Notes: generated by a model not told the origin, from the letters alone. A stretch of DNA of 64,000 bases from Mortierella alpina (GCA_029449245.1 JANATF010000007.1:124001-188000); one strand, 5' to 3'. Numbered from the stretch's first letter, positions 40,992 through 53,079 are shown. Numbers and translations: made by a program.

Positions 40992-43900
40992 TCATGCCTT
41001 GGTCCTCATGAACTCGATGAGGCAGAGCGTGCTCTGGAACAGCTCCTCCAGCCTCTTCCACTCGCGCTGATGCTCTGCCACCAACCGCCTCAACCGCAGG
41101 CTGACACTCAAAGGCCCTGCCTTTGTGGCATTGACCTTCATCTTGAGTCTCTTGGAGCTGTTGGCCTCGCTGTCGTCGCTGTCAACGTCGCTCTCCATCT
41201 CACTGTCTTCGTCCTCGTCCTCACTTTCGTCATCCAATCCTGCGTCAGGGTTGGCCACCAGGACATCTCCGTGAATCTTCAAAAACAAGTTCAGATACGC
41301 CTCCGCCAACTCGAAATCCTTCCGTTGCCTCAACAGGCACTCGATCGCCTCCAAAAAGTATCTTGGTTCCGCTAGATCATTGTCCAGAGACATTGACCTC
41401 AACTCAAAGTCGACCGCAGATGGATTAAGAGTCTTGAGGTGGTCGAAAAAGTCTGAATAATCCTTTTCAACCACGATCATGTCCTCGTCGTTCTGTCCCA
41501 CACTCACTACCCGACGTGTCGCGCTCGTGGCATGGCCTCGCTTCAGCAATGTCATAAACACAGTCTCGGGTTGAAGCATGCTCATGCGGATCATCTTGGA
41601 GTCGCCAGCATTCGCGCGCTCCTCGTCCTGTTTCGTGGCCACAAACTTGGGCTCGACGCCGGGCAGTGTGTTCAAGAAGAAGGGTGCCTTCTCAGGAGCC
41701 TTGGGTGCCTCCTTGGGCTTGTTCCTGGCTTTGATCACATCCAGGTTCAGCAACGTCTGCCACTTTGACTTGGGAACGAGCGAGAGCGTGATCATCTGCT
41801 CCGTCAGTTGGTCCGGCGTCTCGACGGTAGGTTCCAAGGCTATGATCTCTTCGTTGGTAGCAAACATGTTCTCAGCTGTTGCGGAAAGGGAAAAAAGTAA
41901 CCAGTTGCGTTAATTATCTTCACTAAGCTTGCCATCAACCGTGCAGTAGATAGAAAACAGGCCAAGAAACACTTACTCTCCTCACTATCCTCTTCTGTGG
42001 TTGTGGATCTGGGAAGAGCGACGCGAATAACGTCGTCCTCCGTAATACTCCTCAACGAGACCGTGGTGAACTGCATGCGGTTGGCCCACAAAAAGATCCC
42101 GACGTTGTCCACATGTGCGGTTGCCAAGTAATCTCCTGTTGGTGAAAAGGACACGCTGGTTGCGATGCTCTCACATCTGAAGATGTCAACCATATGGCCT
42201 GTGGGTAGGTCCCAGGTGCGGATAGTCGCATCCAAAGAAGCAGAAACGAGCCAGTGACCATCAGGGCTGAAAGTCTATGTTGGAGAAAATGCACGAGCAC
42301 ATACGAGATTGTCAGATATGCCACTCAACGAAATGCACAAAGGGGGGTCAGAATTTGGAACACAACATACCATATCTGTGATGCGGTTGGAATGGCCCCA
42401 GAACTCTCTGACCACACGACGGTTCTCGAGATCCACAATGCGTATGCAGAGATCGTCGCAAATCACTGCCAAGTGATTGTTTTCAGGGTACAACAACAAG
42501 TGGGTGATGGGCGAGGGCATCTCCATGGTATGTTCACACTTTCCAGACTTGATATCCCACAGCTTGAGCAGACCATCCAGGGATCCCGAGATCAAAATCT
42601 TGTTCAGGCGATCTGACTGGAGTCCGGTGACCGATTTCTTGTGTCCATCCTCCTCAAACGATCGGCGCAAAAGTCCCGATTGCATGTTGAACATATCAAC
42701 GCCTCCTGCAGCTGAGCCCACAAAACCAAAGTTTCCACAAACACTGATGGCGACCGTCTTGGTGGCCGATCCGTCCTTGGGGTTCAAGATGTGCGCGCCC
42801 AAAGCCTTGCGTTGGTAGTTCCATGATCTCACGCCGGGTTCGTTCCAGTGAGCAGTCAAAATATTGTCCCACTCCTTCTCCTTGGCTGGCGCGGCGGCGA
42901 CAGTGGTGATCAAAGGTAATTTGAGTTCGTCAATCTTAAGATTCAACAACTTTGACTTTTTGCTGAGCGATCCCTGAGACAGCTCGGTCGACTGAGAATC
43001 ACGAACGGTCGAGAAAGCCCTCAGAGAACGATCACGGCCAGCAGAGAGAATAAAGTGACCATCCTCTCCATAGTATCTGATATTGGTTGGGGGTGCGTGA
43101 TGTCCACTCCTTGACTTCAACAGACGTGGAAGTCCATCCAAGCTGTCAAAGATCCACTGCTTGACGGAATTGTCGGCTCCTGAACTCATCAAGATGGGCT
43201 GTCCATTCAAAAACTGGATCGAGGGAATTGTTCCATCGTGCGCGCCCTTCATCACATGAAGGACCCTCTGGCGATCCAAGTCCCACAGAGCAATATCTCC
43301 ATACATGTTTGCAGAGGCCATCACATGCTGATCGTCTAAGGGTATTAAAATTCAATGGAGCATCTGAGTAAGATTACCTGCCACAAGCTGTCTTTGCTGC
43401 TGTTGTGCACGCCAGATTAAAGGAGCTTACCGGTGCGGAAAGTGACAGCTGTCACCTTGCCTTCCTGCCTCAGAGTCATAATGGTTGCATCAGTCCTGAT
43501 ATTGTGAATGACAATCGAGCCATCCAAAAGTCCAACGGCAATGACATCGACCACAGGCGTCTGCGTGAAACAGGTGATGGGTGAATTGAATCCTTTAAAA
43601 GCATAGACCATAGTGCTGGTGCGAATGTTCCAAAGCTGCATGGTTCCTTGGTTGCTTCCAATGAGGACTTTGTTCAAGTATGTGCTGGGGTGGATCAGAG
43701 TTGTAGCGGTGAATGACGAGTCAAAATCGATGGTGGTGTAGAGCTCTATTTGAATGAAGACATCGTTTGCTCAGTTAGACCGCTGGATGATCTCTGTCAT
43801 CCTCAGCTTCATTCTATCATCAATAACTCCTGTTGCAGTGTTTACCTCCAGTGGTATGGTCGTTCAATTTGATAGAGTTGTCACTGCAGATCGAGATGAT

Positions 43901-44363
43901 ATGCTGACCAAAAATCTCGAGAGAGGCTATTGACAGTTTGGGGTCTGTTCCGCATGAGAATCGACCGACCTCCTTGGCTCTCTTATAACTCACAACGTCG
44001 GATCCAGTCGCCACAAACACGAGATCGTTGAACGTTGCCAGTGCTGTGATAGGTGTAGCGGTGTGTGGGCCTGCATTGAATGGAGGGTTACGTAGCAGCG
44101 TGTTAGCATTTTGCTTTACTCTAGAGTCGTAAGTAAAAGGCCACTAGACACATACCAACAAACAGCAAGTTCATCTTGGCGATATCATAGATGTGGAAGG
44201 TAGAGCCAACACAGGTGGTGAGGAAGTATGCCTGGCCCTTGAGCTGGATGCTGAAGGGGACCTCGTTGGTGACATAACCGATGGCGCGGAAGGGGACAAA
44301 GATACGAGGGGCGACTGCCTTGGGTGCCTCCGTCCGAACCTTCTTTTGAGGAATGCCGAACAT
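40992..44363 (-). CDS. UTP21: U3 snoRNP / SSU processome protein Utp21 (WDR36)
   Basis: Six exons: 44363-44156, 44070-43846, 43745-43431, 43335-42371, 42274-41977 and 41875-40992, all GT-AG and in phase; 964 aa. About fourteen WD repeats form two propellers (LYTTIDFDSSF, GDIALWDLDRQRVLHVMKGAHDG, DGLLKLWDIKSGKCEHTMEMPSP, DATIRTWDLPTGHMVDIFRCES). The C-terminal third is the Utp21-specific domain (PKSKWQTLLNLDVIKARNKPK ... LLKRGHATSATRR ... LRRLVAEHQREWKRLEELFQ) with an acidic DE/DS stretch. Utp21 is part of the UtpB subcomplex that works with U3 snoRNA in nucleolar processing of 18S pre-rRNA. Length and ending agree with other fungal Utp21 proteins. Confidence 0.94.
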
Positions 44364-44806
44364 TGTGAGAAGCTGTGGTGTTCTCGAGTGTTGCAGGGAT
44401 AAGGGAGGGGCTATGGATGCTGCACGGGTCGAGAGTGAAGAAAGGCTGTCCTAGGAGTGAGGAAACGAAAGGCGCAATGGACATGCCTTGCTGGCAAGGA
44501 GCTTTTCTTTTTTTTTTTTTTGTTTATGCAAGCCACTCAACACACGCTCACCTGGCGACTGCGTTTTGAGCAAGTTGGTGGCAAAGAGAGTTCACCTGTG
44601 CCTTTTTGCCCTTATCTCTCCTCTCTCGGCGCTGTCTTTGGCGCAACTGCAAACATGATGACAATGACGATTCTTTATACAGGTATCGATACTATATACA
44701 AGGGTGGGCATCGGTGTGGACTATTTTCACAAACAAAACATCCCACGAAGAACGCCCAGAGGCTCCAAGAAGGGGCGAAATGCTACTAGTCCCTTCTGTC
44801 TGGGAC

Positions 44807-44833
44807 TGAGAGAGAGAGAGAGAGAGAGAGAGA
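44807..44833 (+). repeat. (GA)n microsatellite
   Basis: An uninterrupted AG dinucleotide run lies just after the stop codon of the minus-strand secreted-protein gene, in its 3' flank. Confidence 0.85.
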
Positions 44834-44844
44834 AAGGGGAACTC

Positions 44845-45594
44845 TCACTCAAAATCACCATCATGGTATGCTTTCTGCACCAGGAGCGCCTCGTCCGCAT
44901 CAGCCTCGCCTTGAAGCTGGCTTTTGAGGACAGACATCTGCTCCACAACACCAGCCCAGATCGCGTCCGCTTCCTCTTCACCCAACTCGTCCTCCTCATC
45001 ATCCCCTTCCTCCTCCAACACCTCTCCTTCAATGGTCCCCTCGACTTCATCATCTGCGTCAGGCCGTAGGAACTCATCCGCCTCTGTATCCAGCAACTCG
45101 TTCCCGGCGTCATCGTCGTCGTCATCTAACACGGCATGTCCGTTAAGCGTGCGATAGGACCAACTGCTACTTTCATCTGTGGATTGATGTTGTGGTTCTT
45201 GGGGCTTTGTTGGGATAGCAGGAGGCTGCAATGGCTGCTGCTGCTGCTGCCTTTGCTGTTGTCGGTGAAGTAGATACCATACGGCAGTCGAGGATTTATA
45301 GGACGAAGATGACGATGAGGACGAAGATGATGAAGAAGTTGGTGGTGTGTGCGAAAAGGGTGGGTGGGCCACTCTTTGGATGGACCGAATCTGGGCTCTT
45401 CCTAGAGATGGCCTTGGTGGAGTTTGCAGCAGCTGTGCGTCGGTTGGCAATTCTTGGTGCTGCTGAGACTGCGAGGAGGAGATGAAGGACAAGAGCCTGT
45501 CGATTGGGGCAGCTTCCGCTTCGAGAGCAGGGCCGTAGCTGATCAGAGCGATGATTGAGGCTATGATAGCCAGACTTGCTCGCCTTGGCAGCAT
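44845..45594 (-). CDS. Putative secreted acidic low-complexity protein
   Basis: 249 aa from the ATG at 45594. The frame is open 59 codons further upstream to 45771, but the part from 45594 starts with a clear signal-peptide pattern (MLPRRASLAIIASIIALISYG, then ALEAEAA), so I chose that start. After the signal come Ser and Gln runs (12 consecutive Ser, QQQRQQQQQP), then a strongly acidic half (DDDDDDAGNELLDTEADEF, GEVLEEEGDDEEDELGEEE) and an acidic C-terminus. There are no Cys after the signal region. No family is recognised. Secretion is a prediction; cell-wall or extracellular roles are possible. Confidence 0.5.
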   Translation of the reverse strand: MLPRRASLAIIASIIALISYGPALEAEAAPIDRLLSFISSSQSQQHQELPTDAQLLQTPPRPSLGRAQIRSIQRVAHPPFSHTPPTSSSSSSSSSSSSYKSSTAVWYLLHRQQQRQQQQQPLQPPAIPTKPQEPQHQSTDESSSWSYRTLNGHAVLDDDDDDAGNELLDTEADEFLRPDADDEVEGTIEGEVLEEEGDDEEDELGEEEADAIWAGVVEQMSVLKSQLQGEADADEALLVQKAYHDGDFE

Positions 45595-47309
45595 GTTTGG
45601 TGTGTGATCAGGAAGAGCACCGTGTGCAAGAAAAGAGAACAAGCGAGTAACAGATGGTTGTGGAGTAGAGCAGAAGGCTGGGCTGTGGGTTTGCGAGTGA
45701 CGAATTGACGATACACAAAGAGCTGAAAGAGGTGTGAAAGAATGACTGGATCTGAAAGAAAGGGCTGACAAAAAGGCAGCGAGGTGGGGGGGGGGGGGGG
45801 GCTGAAGTAAAGAAAAATGACGAAGAGCGACAGGGATCAGAAACAGGGTGTACGGCGAGCTATATTTTTAGTGCGGGCGGCAATGAAGAGGGATGAAAGA
45901 AAAAGAGGAAACAGCGCATTGCCCACGATGTCTTATAGGCTGATCTCCACCTCTTGCCGAGACGGCGTCTGTAGGACAAGAGCGAAAGAAAAGGCGTGCA
46001 TCAGGCCAGTACCTCTGCGAAGTATGCTTGGCCGCGGCTTCCGAAGCTGAACAATATATGCACTGTACAGCCATGGCACATGCACCCTCTTCAACAAAGA
46101 CTACCACCTTTCATAACCTTAGGGACAGACCTTATTTTTTCGAGGAGATACGTCAAGGAGAAAGAAGGACGCGAAAGTTTTGTGTGCGGTGATAGACGCT
46201 TGACGGTGTGTGCTAGCATTCTCTTCCCCCTTGATCCTTGCTACCTGTGGTCTCATTGACGCTGTAGGATGATGGTTAATGCCTTTCACTCGTCCTCGAA
46301 CACCCACCTTCCATCCCTGCCTGCAACAACAAGTAGCCAGTACACGGACAACAGGCGCAACAGCAATTGTCTCATTTGTATGCGAGATGATGACCTATGC
46401 TTCTAACACTGACGCGCGCTCCGTCTTTCGTCCCTTAGCGTTTACCGTGGCCCGCTACAACATTTAACAAACCTGCTGTGGTCCTCCATAGGATGCATTC
46501 CCATCAGTACCATCGTATACCTCCTCAACCATACCACCATGAAACGCAGTTCTTTATGAGTATATGTGATATGGTTTTTCTCATTGCATAAATTGTAATA
46601 ATGCTGGCGCAAGTGGCGCCATGTTTAGATGAGAGCTTTCCAGGGCTTTGACGTTACAAAAGACGTACCAAGACTATGAGGTGTACCTTCTGCATCAAGT
46701 GCCATGTAGTTCCCCTGTCGGTCTTTCCATACATCTCAAGAAAACGTACAGTAATTGCAATATACTTTCGATGGCTCATGCGAAAATCTGCTGTTCGTCG
46801 CTCGTTGGACCCTTGTGTACAGTAAAGTAGTACTGTAGTACTTCATGAAAGAGTGTTGGCGACACCCACCAAGCACAAAAATAGAAACGTAACAAACAAA
46901 CAAACGTGTGGCCTGAAAATTCCATTTTCGTCGAAAAAGCCTTAATCACACGAATATGAGAAAAAAAACGGGTTCCTATAGCTATCAGTCGTCGCTTCCT
47001 CACTCTGCGGCTACAACGTATTGGGTAGTAGACAATGGCTCGCCGAGCCGTGGATTTTTCTCAAAAGTGGGTGTATCCATACAACCGGGACATGACTATA
47101 AAAATAGCCATGTTAAACATGTTATACTTGACATTTTGCCAACTTGAACGAGGCAGACGACACATACAAGTCGGTTCGTGTAAGATGATACCCTATGGAT
47201 TACGATACTGGAGCGATAGTCGTACATAGAGTATCGTTTCCTGCACAAGTCTATCATCGTAATTTAATGTAGCTTACTCGCTTTCAACATTCATTGTTGA
47301 GAAAGCGTG

Positions 47310-47421
47310 GGCTTTATAGTCATCAATCAAACAAGAGAACCGGTGCATGTGCTGTTACCACTGTTAGGCAATCATCGGCTTTATAGTCGTCAACGAAGAA
47401 AGAGAACCGGGACATGTGCTG
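47310..47421 (+). repeat. Imperfect direct repeat, period 67 bp
   Basis: Two 45-bp units (47310-47354, 47377-47421) share GCTTTATAGT, AGAGAACCGG and CATGTGCTG in the same order. They are about 85% alike by eye. Function unknown. Confidence 0.6.
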
Positions 47422-47927
47422 AAACTCCTCGCCGATACAATGCTACCACGCAAGAGGTTTTCCGATTTCGTTTGCCGCCTTATCAGTGGTGGCTATAGTT
47501 GTTATACCGTCTACACAAGGGTCATCTTTTTTTTTCTTTCCGCTTTTGCGGGTGCAATGCGCTTGTCTCGAACAGTGCTATGACCGTTATCAGTGGGAGC
47601 CAGTGTCTGCCCCTGAATGTCTGATTCGGATAATTTCAAAGTCCGTGCACTAGGCGGGCAGGGCACGTCTTCAATCGCCGATCTTATCTCGTCCAACGAC
47701 GGGCTATAAGGCTGGCTCGCAGCTTCTATCAGTTTTTCCAGAGTGTTTGTCGCAGCTCTATCTTTTCAAGGCTCTGGGATCAGTATAGTAAATGTGCTAT
47801 TGAGATAGAAAGACAACGACCAGGACGTTCGTCATTCTCCTTCGGTGTTTGGTGATGATTAGGTGCCGAGTTGATAGCGGTCTACAGGGTCCATGCACTG
47901 GCAAGATAAGCAAGCTTAGGGAATAGG

Positions 47928-47935
47928 TATAAAAG
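47928..47935 (+). promoter_or_regulatory. TATA box upstream of the small Ser-rich protein gene
   Basis: TATAAAAG lies 151 bp before the ATG at 48079, followed by a C/A-rich leader with repeated CACC and CAACC. It is the clearest TATA box of a host gene in the window and suggests strong or inducible expression. Confidence 0.55.
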
Positions 47936-48078
47936 TGCTGCCGCTTTTCAGCACTTTCCAACATTTCATTAGTCACCCAAGCACACTCTCTTACTCTTGC
48001 TCGAAAGCAACCACCACCATTACCAGCCTTATCCAAAAACAACCCATTCACCTGATCCTTCACCTGCAAATATCACAA

Positions 48079-48309
48079 ATGGACACCAACACATCATCGA
48101 TGGCCTTCTTCAAGAACATGAAGTGCAATGCTGCACCTTCTGGCTCTTCCCCAGTGTCTCCTCGCTCATCCTCGTCATCAACCAGCTTCTTTTCCTTCAA
48201 GAGGAACAACAAGGCTTCGCGTGCCTCGCAGGTCGGCCCCTTGAACCCCGGCTCAGACAAGATCACTTCCTCCAGTAACAGCTCCTCGAGCTCTTTGCAC
48301 CGTGCTTAA
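48079..48309 (+). CDS. Small Ser-rich protein of unknown function
   Basis: 76 aa, single exon, starting MDTNTSSMAFFKNMKCN. More than a third of the residues are Ser, in runs (SSSSSTSFFSF, SSSNSSSSS), with a basic patch FKRNNKASRAS. The ATG context (CACAAATGG) is good and a TATA box and C/A-rich leader precede it. There is no signal peptide or membrane segment. No family is recognised. The size, composition and promoter resemble fungal stress-induced small proteins, but that is only an analogy. Confidence 0.5.
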   Translation: MDTNTSSMAFFKNMKCNAAPSGSSPVSPRSSSSSTSFFSFKRNNKASRASQVGPLNPGSDKITSSSNSSSSSLHRA

Positions 48310-48717
48310 TGTTGGCGTCAAAGCTAGCAGCAGTCCAAGCGAACACATACCCCCATCTAAGATGGAGTTCTCCAATTACACCCTTCTCCTACATATAGTC
48401 CACTCGCATTGTAATAGTAATAAATCAGCTCATCCAAAAAGCCAAAGTGCCTCGTGCTGTTGATTCCAACTGTGTGTCCTTGTTGTCCGATGTCTAGCCA
48501 TGAGACTGACGACTTTCCCAGTTGCTTTGAAACATCCTGACAATGAGTCCCTATCCAACTTGCTCTGCCATCGAGTTCCTGACTCGAGCATGTCCTTGCA
48601 CTATTCCGGCCACATCGGTAATAATTCCCAAGAACCATCGCCCAGCATTACAATCCTTTCGTGGGCATCCAGGTTAGAACATGGGATTGTTTATATCGTG
48701 AAAAACTGAAAGGTGAT
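48310..48717. other. Convergent intergenic region
   Basis: 3' flanks of the small Ser-rich gene (+) and of NAC-alpha (-). Nothing else is recognised. Confidence 0.4.
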
Positions 48718-50107
48718 TTACATAGTGAGTTCCTAATGAAAAGTGAGAGTAGAGTAAAAAAAAAACATCGCGTTAGCATCAAGCTGAATCGCCAAACATT
48801 CAAACCGTAGAGACGATGGCTTAATGATTCAGTAAAGTCTTACCATGATAGCGTTAACGATATCGTTGTTGTGAGTCTTCAAGGCTTTGACAGCCTTGGC
48901 ACGGCTGACGTTAGCCTGAGCCATGACGAGGCCGATATCGTTGGCCTCAACACCATCCTCATCAACGGTCTCCTCCTCCTCCTCCTCTTCCTTGACAGCC
49001 TCAGCAGTGGGCTCGCCAGCATCCTTCATGACATCCTGAGCAGCAGCGAGCTGGGACTGAATATCAAAGTTCTCGGCCTGACCCTCACCAAAGACGATGT
49101 AAGCGTCCGAGTTCAAGGACTTGAAGACATCGGGCTGGTCAATGGCCAAAAGAGGCTGGCCTGAGCGGCGAACGGTGACACGGGTGACACCCTTGACCTT
49201 CTGGAGACCGAGCTTGGACAAGGCCTTGCGAGCCTTGATCTCGCCGCGAGACTGAACTCTGCTGGAGGTGGAGCTGACAGCCTGCTCAGAGTCAGACTCG
49301 GAGCCAGAGTGGATCTCTTCAATGGAGGCGGTGTTGTTCTCGATATCGGTCCTGAAAGGTTAATTGGATCAAAAGAGTATGCAAAGGGACAGGGTCAACA
49401 AAAACAGATCGCACAGCAATGGGTGAATGTGATCCGGGTATCGAATAGGAGAGCATAGGTAGATTGAACTGGAGAGAGAAGCGTTGAGACGTGCTGTGTT
49501 GGTGTGCTGCCCCTCCCATTCAAGTTCCAGAGATCTAGGTGCTAACGCTCGACGCCAGGGTGATTCATGCGTCGTCGCTGGTGTAGTGCAAGAAGAGACT
49601 CGAAACAGGGTGCTCTTGGTTGTGCTTTGGATCAGGTGTGAGCAGGAGAACCAAGCACTGGGTTGGTGGCGTAGATCATGCATTCAAGTATGGGTTGATC
49701 AGGTCTGTAAGGGCAGATCAGAAGCGTACGATGGCAGTGGGGTGAACGCTGAGTCGTCAAGCGACTAGAGAGGAGGGGGAAGAGGGGGGCGACTATGCGG
49801 TGCAGGGAGTTGAGAAGAGATCCCCTGCAGCCCCTAGGCTGCCATCGAACAATCGCACCATATGCCAGGGCAGCATGCGAGCCCCTCGCCACTCGCCAGG
49901 TATCCAAAATCAGTCGCTGTTGGCTGGGGACCGGGGGCAGAGGGGTGGCGTGAACGACGGTCGAGCCGGTGCGTTGGCGAGAATCAGGGGCGTCGGGACA
50001 GGAGTGAGCTGGGGATAGGTGTCGCGCGGATGGATAGATGGATGGATGGATGGATGGATAGGTCATCCTCGGCCTCCTTCTGGAACCAAGGTCAAGCGCT
50101 CTTACAT
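48718..50107 (-). CDS. EGD2: Nascent polypeptide-associated complex subunit alpha
   Basis: Three coding exons: 50107-50106 (AT only), 49351-48844 and 48732-48718, giving 174 aa. The 754-nt first intron splits the start codon (AT/G). The protein reads [20 protein letters not shown], then the NAC domain ([37 protein letters not shown]), an acidic linker and a UBA domain ([19 protein letters not shown]). The last exon has just five codons and restores the conserved ending NAIMELTM; reading through its donor would give NAIMVRLY instead. NAC binds ribosomes and shields nascent chains. The donor at the first exon (GAT/GTAAGA) is good, but no transcript confirms that exon. Confidence 0.85.
50028..50060 (+). 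repeat. (GGAT)n tetranucleotide microsatellite
   Basis: About seven GGAT/GATG units with one GATA interruption, inside the first intron of NAC-alpha. Confidence 0.85.
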
Positions 50108-50831
50108 CGTGTGGAATATGTGTAAAGGTAGTGAAGGCACCTCGCGCTCGGCACGAATGAGCGAGAGGCCACGGCAGTTTTCACGTCATCGAAATTTCTT
50201 ACAGCGTACGGGTAACAAGCCATGCTTCAATAGCCACATAGCCACATGCTCTTCCATCTTCTCCTCATCCTCTTTCCTTCCCTCCTTCTCCTTCCTCTTC
50301 ATCTCGTCTTGTACCCCCCTTCTCTCTCGTTCTTTCTTCCTTGCGCACCCTTGTTTGTCACCTACACGTTTACGATTATACCAACCACCAAAAAAAAAAA
50401 CACTGCCTTAAAAAAAAAAAGCGGCCCAGCAACCATACCCACACTCGAGCAACTGCACACCCCAATTCAACGCCTGCACCCCACCCAACGAACTGCACCT
50501 CATCACTGTACATACTCTGCTCGGAAACACAAAAACAGCAAGCTATCAAGAACCCATTTTTGTATATAGAATAACACCCTCATCCACAGAGCCTTGCTCT
50601 CTACAACGAACCTGCATCTCCTCTTGTGAGATCTGCATCAGAAGGGTCATCCTTCCATCCTACCCCTCGCTTTTCTTTCATTTCTGTTATTTTGTCTGTC
50701 TCCTTTTTATTACAACCTTTGGACCACTTTAGCATCGTAGGAATACGACATCCACTGCACCTTTCAACATACGAGGTGCCCTTGACCCTTTCCTATCCTT
50801 CCTACCCCCGTAATTTTCATCGTCTGCGGCT
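50108..50831. promoter_or_regulatory. Shared divergent promoter of NAC-alpha (-) and the RRM-R3H gene (+)
   Basis: The two coding regions start 724 bp apart in opposite directions. The plus side is C/T-rich at 50246-50345 and 50640-50800, with two A runs (50390-50420). I see no further gene. Confidence 0.45.
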
Positions 50832-52721
50832 ATGACTACCAAGCAGCTGGACATGTCCTTTGACGCCATGTCCCTTCGTGACAATGGCATCTCCTCCCCG
50901 ATCGACCGTCGCTATTCTCAGTATGGCTCGGAACGTGCCCCTGGAAGCCCCGTCACTCGCAAGCCCACCAATGGCTCCTCGCAGCGCAGCAGAGGCGATG
51001 TGAAGGATGTGCGCCGCCAGTCCAGCCGCCTCTCTTTGGTTGGAGTTGTAAGTTTCGTGTCTGACGTGTGTTCACACGATCGAGCACCGGATATAATTTG
51101 CTCTTTGTGTGACATGTTACTCAGACGGTTGTGGTATTAATAACCCTCCCCCATTTCTCCACATACATTATCGGGCTGTTTGCATATTTTACATAGAACT
51201 GGAGCCCTTCTCAGGGGTCGCCTTTGCAGTCGCCCATGCTGCCACAGGACCCTCGTCAGCAGCAACAGGGCCTCTATGGCTATCAGCAGCAGGACTCCTA
51301 TCTCGGCCAGCAAGCGCAGTTTCAGCCTCAGTCTCAGCAGCAGCAGCAGCAGCAACAGCAACAGCTTGCAGCAGAGGAACCTGTTGACACTATCCCGACT
51401 GCAATTGTCATCAAGAACATTCCCTTTGCGGTCAAACGCGATGCTCTGTTGGCAATCCTCGATGGCCTGGACATTCCAAAGCCCTATGCTTTCAATTATC
51501 ATTTCGACAATGGTGTCTTTCGAGGTTTGGCCTTTGCCAATTATCGCACTGCGGAAGAGACCGAGATTGTTGTTAACGCTGTGAACGGACTTGACGTGTC
51601 TGGCCGAAAGCTCCGCGTCGAGTTCAAGAAGGTCATGCCCGCAGCTGAGCAAGAGAAGCGCGAGCAGGACAAGGCTGCCGCCCAAGCCGCAGAGGCCCTT
51701 CATCGCCGTGACATGGAGTTGCTCGAGGCCCAGCTGCTGGAGCAGGAGAGGCGTGAACAGGAACGACGAGAGCAGGAGCGTCGTGAACTCGAGTTCCAGA
51801 ACCGTGAATTTGACCGTCGCAATCGATTGGAGCGACACAACTCTGGACGTAGCATGGACCGTGATGACACCGATTCCCGCTTCTCGTCCACATCCTCATT
51901 GAACCAGCTGGATCTCAATGATGGTGAGACGTTGGCGTTCTACGACCGCCTGTTGATGTTCCGAGGCGACTCTTCCAAGGATGACATGATCTTTCCCGAG
52001 AACCTCAGTGCTCGTCAGCGCAAGATTTTGCATATGATTGCGGACAAGTTGTCCTTGTATCACTTCAGCGAGGGCGAGGGTAATGTGCGAAGGCTCATTA
52101 TCATGAAGACCCCTCCACCCAGTGCTCTCCTCGAGGCAGCTGCCCGCAGATCTCCCAAGGTAAATGCAGCGGAGAGCTCCTTGATATATGGATAACCCAA
52201 ATTCGTAAACTTGTCATGCTTGATGCTTATACGTGTCCCTCTCCCTATTTTGTAGCAACGGCCCATGTCCTTTGCTGGTACTGGAAGCTTGAGGTCTGAG
52301 AGTCCGCTCACAAAGGCCAAGAGTCCACTCACTGATGCTACTTCGGGATCAGCATCGCCTACGCGGTCATTATATAGAAAGTCCATGATGTAAGTCTTTG
52401 GTTTCAACAGCCCTTTGATTATGGTGTCGCTGCTGTTCTATATTGATGGGTTGCCTAACGTTCTCGTTCCTTGGTTAATGAATGGCTGTCCGGTGGTATA
52501 GTTTGACTCCTGAGGCGGCGGGCAACGTCATTTACCCTATCCGTCAACCCAAGGGACCCGAGCCTGGCAAAGTCTTTACCATCAGAGAGCAAAAGCAGCT
52601 GCGTGATGCCACTATGATTACTCCTGCTTTTGATCTTCGCCCACAGCCCACGCGAACCTTCTCCGGCCGCACCATGTCTCTTGACATCAAAGCCCCGAGC
52701 TTCAGACCCGCTGGATTCTAG
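50832..52721 (+). CDS. RRM and R3H domain RNA-binding protein (Pin4/Cip1-Cip2-like)
   Basis: Four exons: 50832-51047, 51197-52159, 52256-52389 and 52502-52721; 510 aa with all phases closing. The N-terminus is Ser/Arg-rich with SP sites (SPIDRRYSQYGS, GSPVTRKP), then a Gln run. An RRM spans about residues 134-212 (TAIVIKNIPFAVKRDALLAI ... FRGLAFANYRTAEE ... GRKLRVEFKK). A highly charged Glu/Arg helix (EQERREQERREQERREL) follows, then an R3H-like domain at about 330-375 (LSARQRKILHMIADKLSLYH), and a C-terminal SP/TP-rich region ending FSGRTMSLDIKAPSFRPAGF. Yeast Pin4 and fission yeast Cip1/Cip2 have this RRM-R3H layout; they bind mRNAs in stress, TOR and cell-cycle control. Multiple SP sites suggest phosphoregulation. 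Confidence 0.88.
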
Positions 52722-53079
52722 GTCCTGAGAAGCGCTTGGTTACAGTAGTCGCGGTATTGCAGAGCGTGAAGTAGTGTGTCAGTTTTGATAGTAAATCTCA
52801 AGTCCACTGTATCGTTGCGCCTTTATGCCTTGTGAGAGAGAGAGAGGAAGTGAAGGGCTCTCATAAAAATAACAACAAAAAAAAATAGGGTCGTGATGAG
52901 GAGAGCATTTGCATGCATAAAAAGGCGATGTTCGTCCATCTCTCGAATTAACTTTCCTCTTCAGCTGCCTTCCCCCTTCCCTTTTTTTCTTTTCGTTCTT
53001 TCATTCGCCCACATTTCTCTCACGAACCTTCGCGACGCAAACGATACAACATACACGTTAGAAAGAACCTTTCAGAGCC

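Larger units (their letters stand above)
45595..48078. other. Long intergenic region, no recognised gene
   Basis: It contains a run of 16 G (45786-45801), an imperfect direct repeat (47310-47354 and 47377-47421), and AT-rich sequence from about 46550 to 47300. Short frames (for example 47511-47696 -) show no coding signature I trust. The last 150 bp are the promoter of the next gene. Confidence 0.45.

Noticed and set aside
49352-50105. snoRNA in the long NAC-alpha intron
   Set aside because: I found no convincing RUGAUGA/CUGA pair in the correct orientation.
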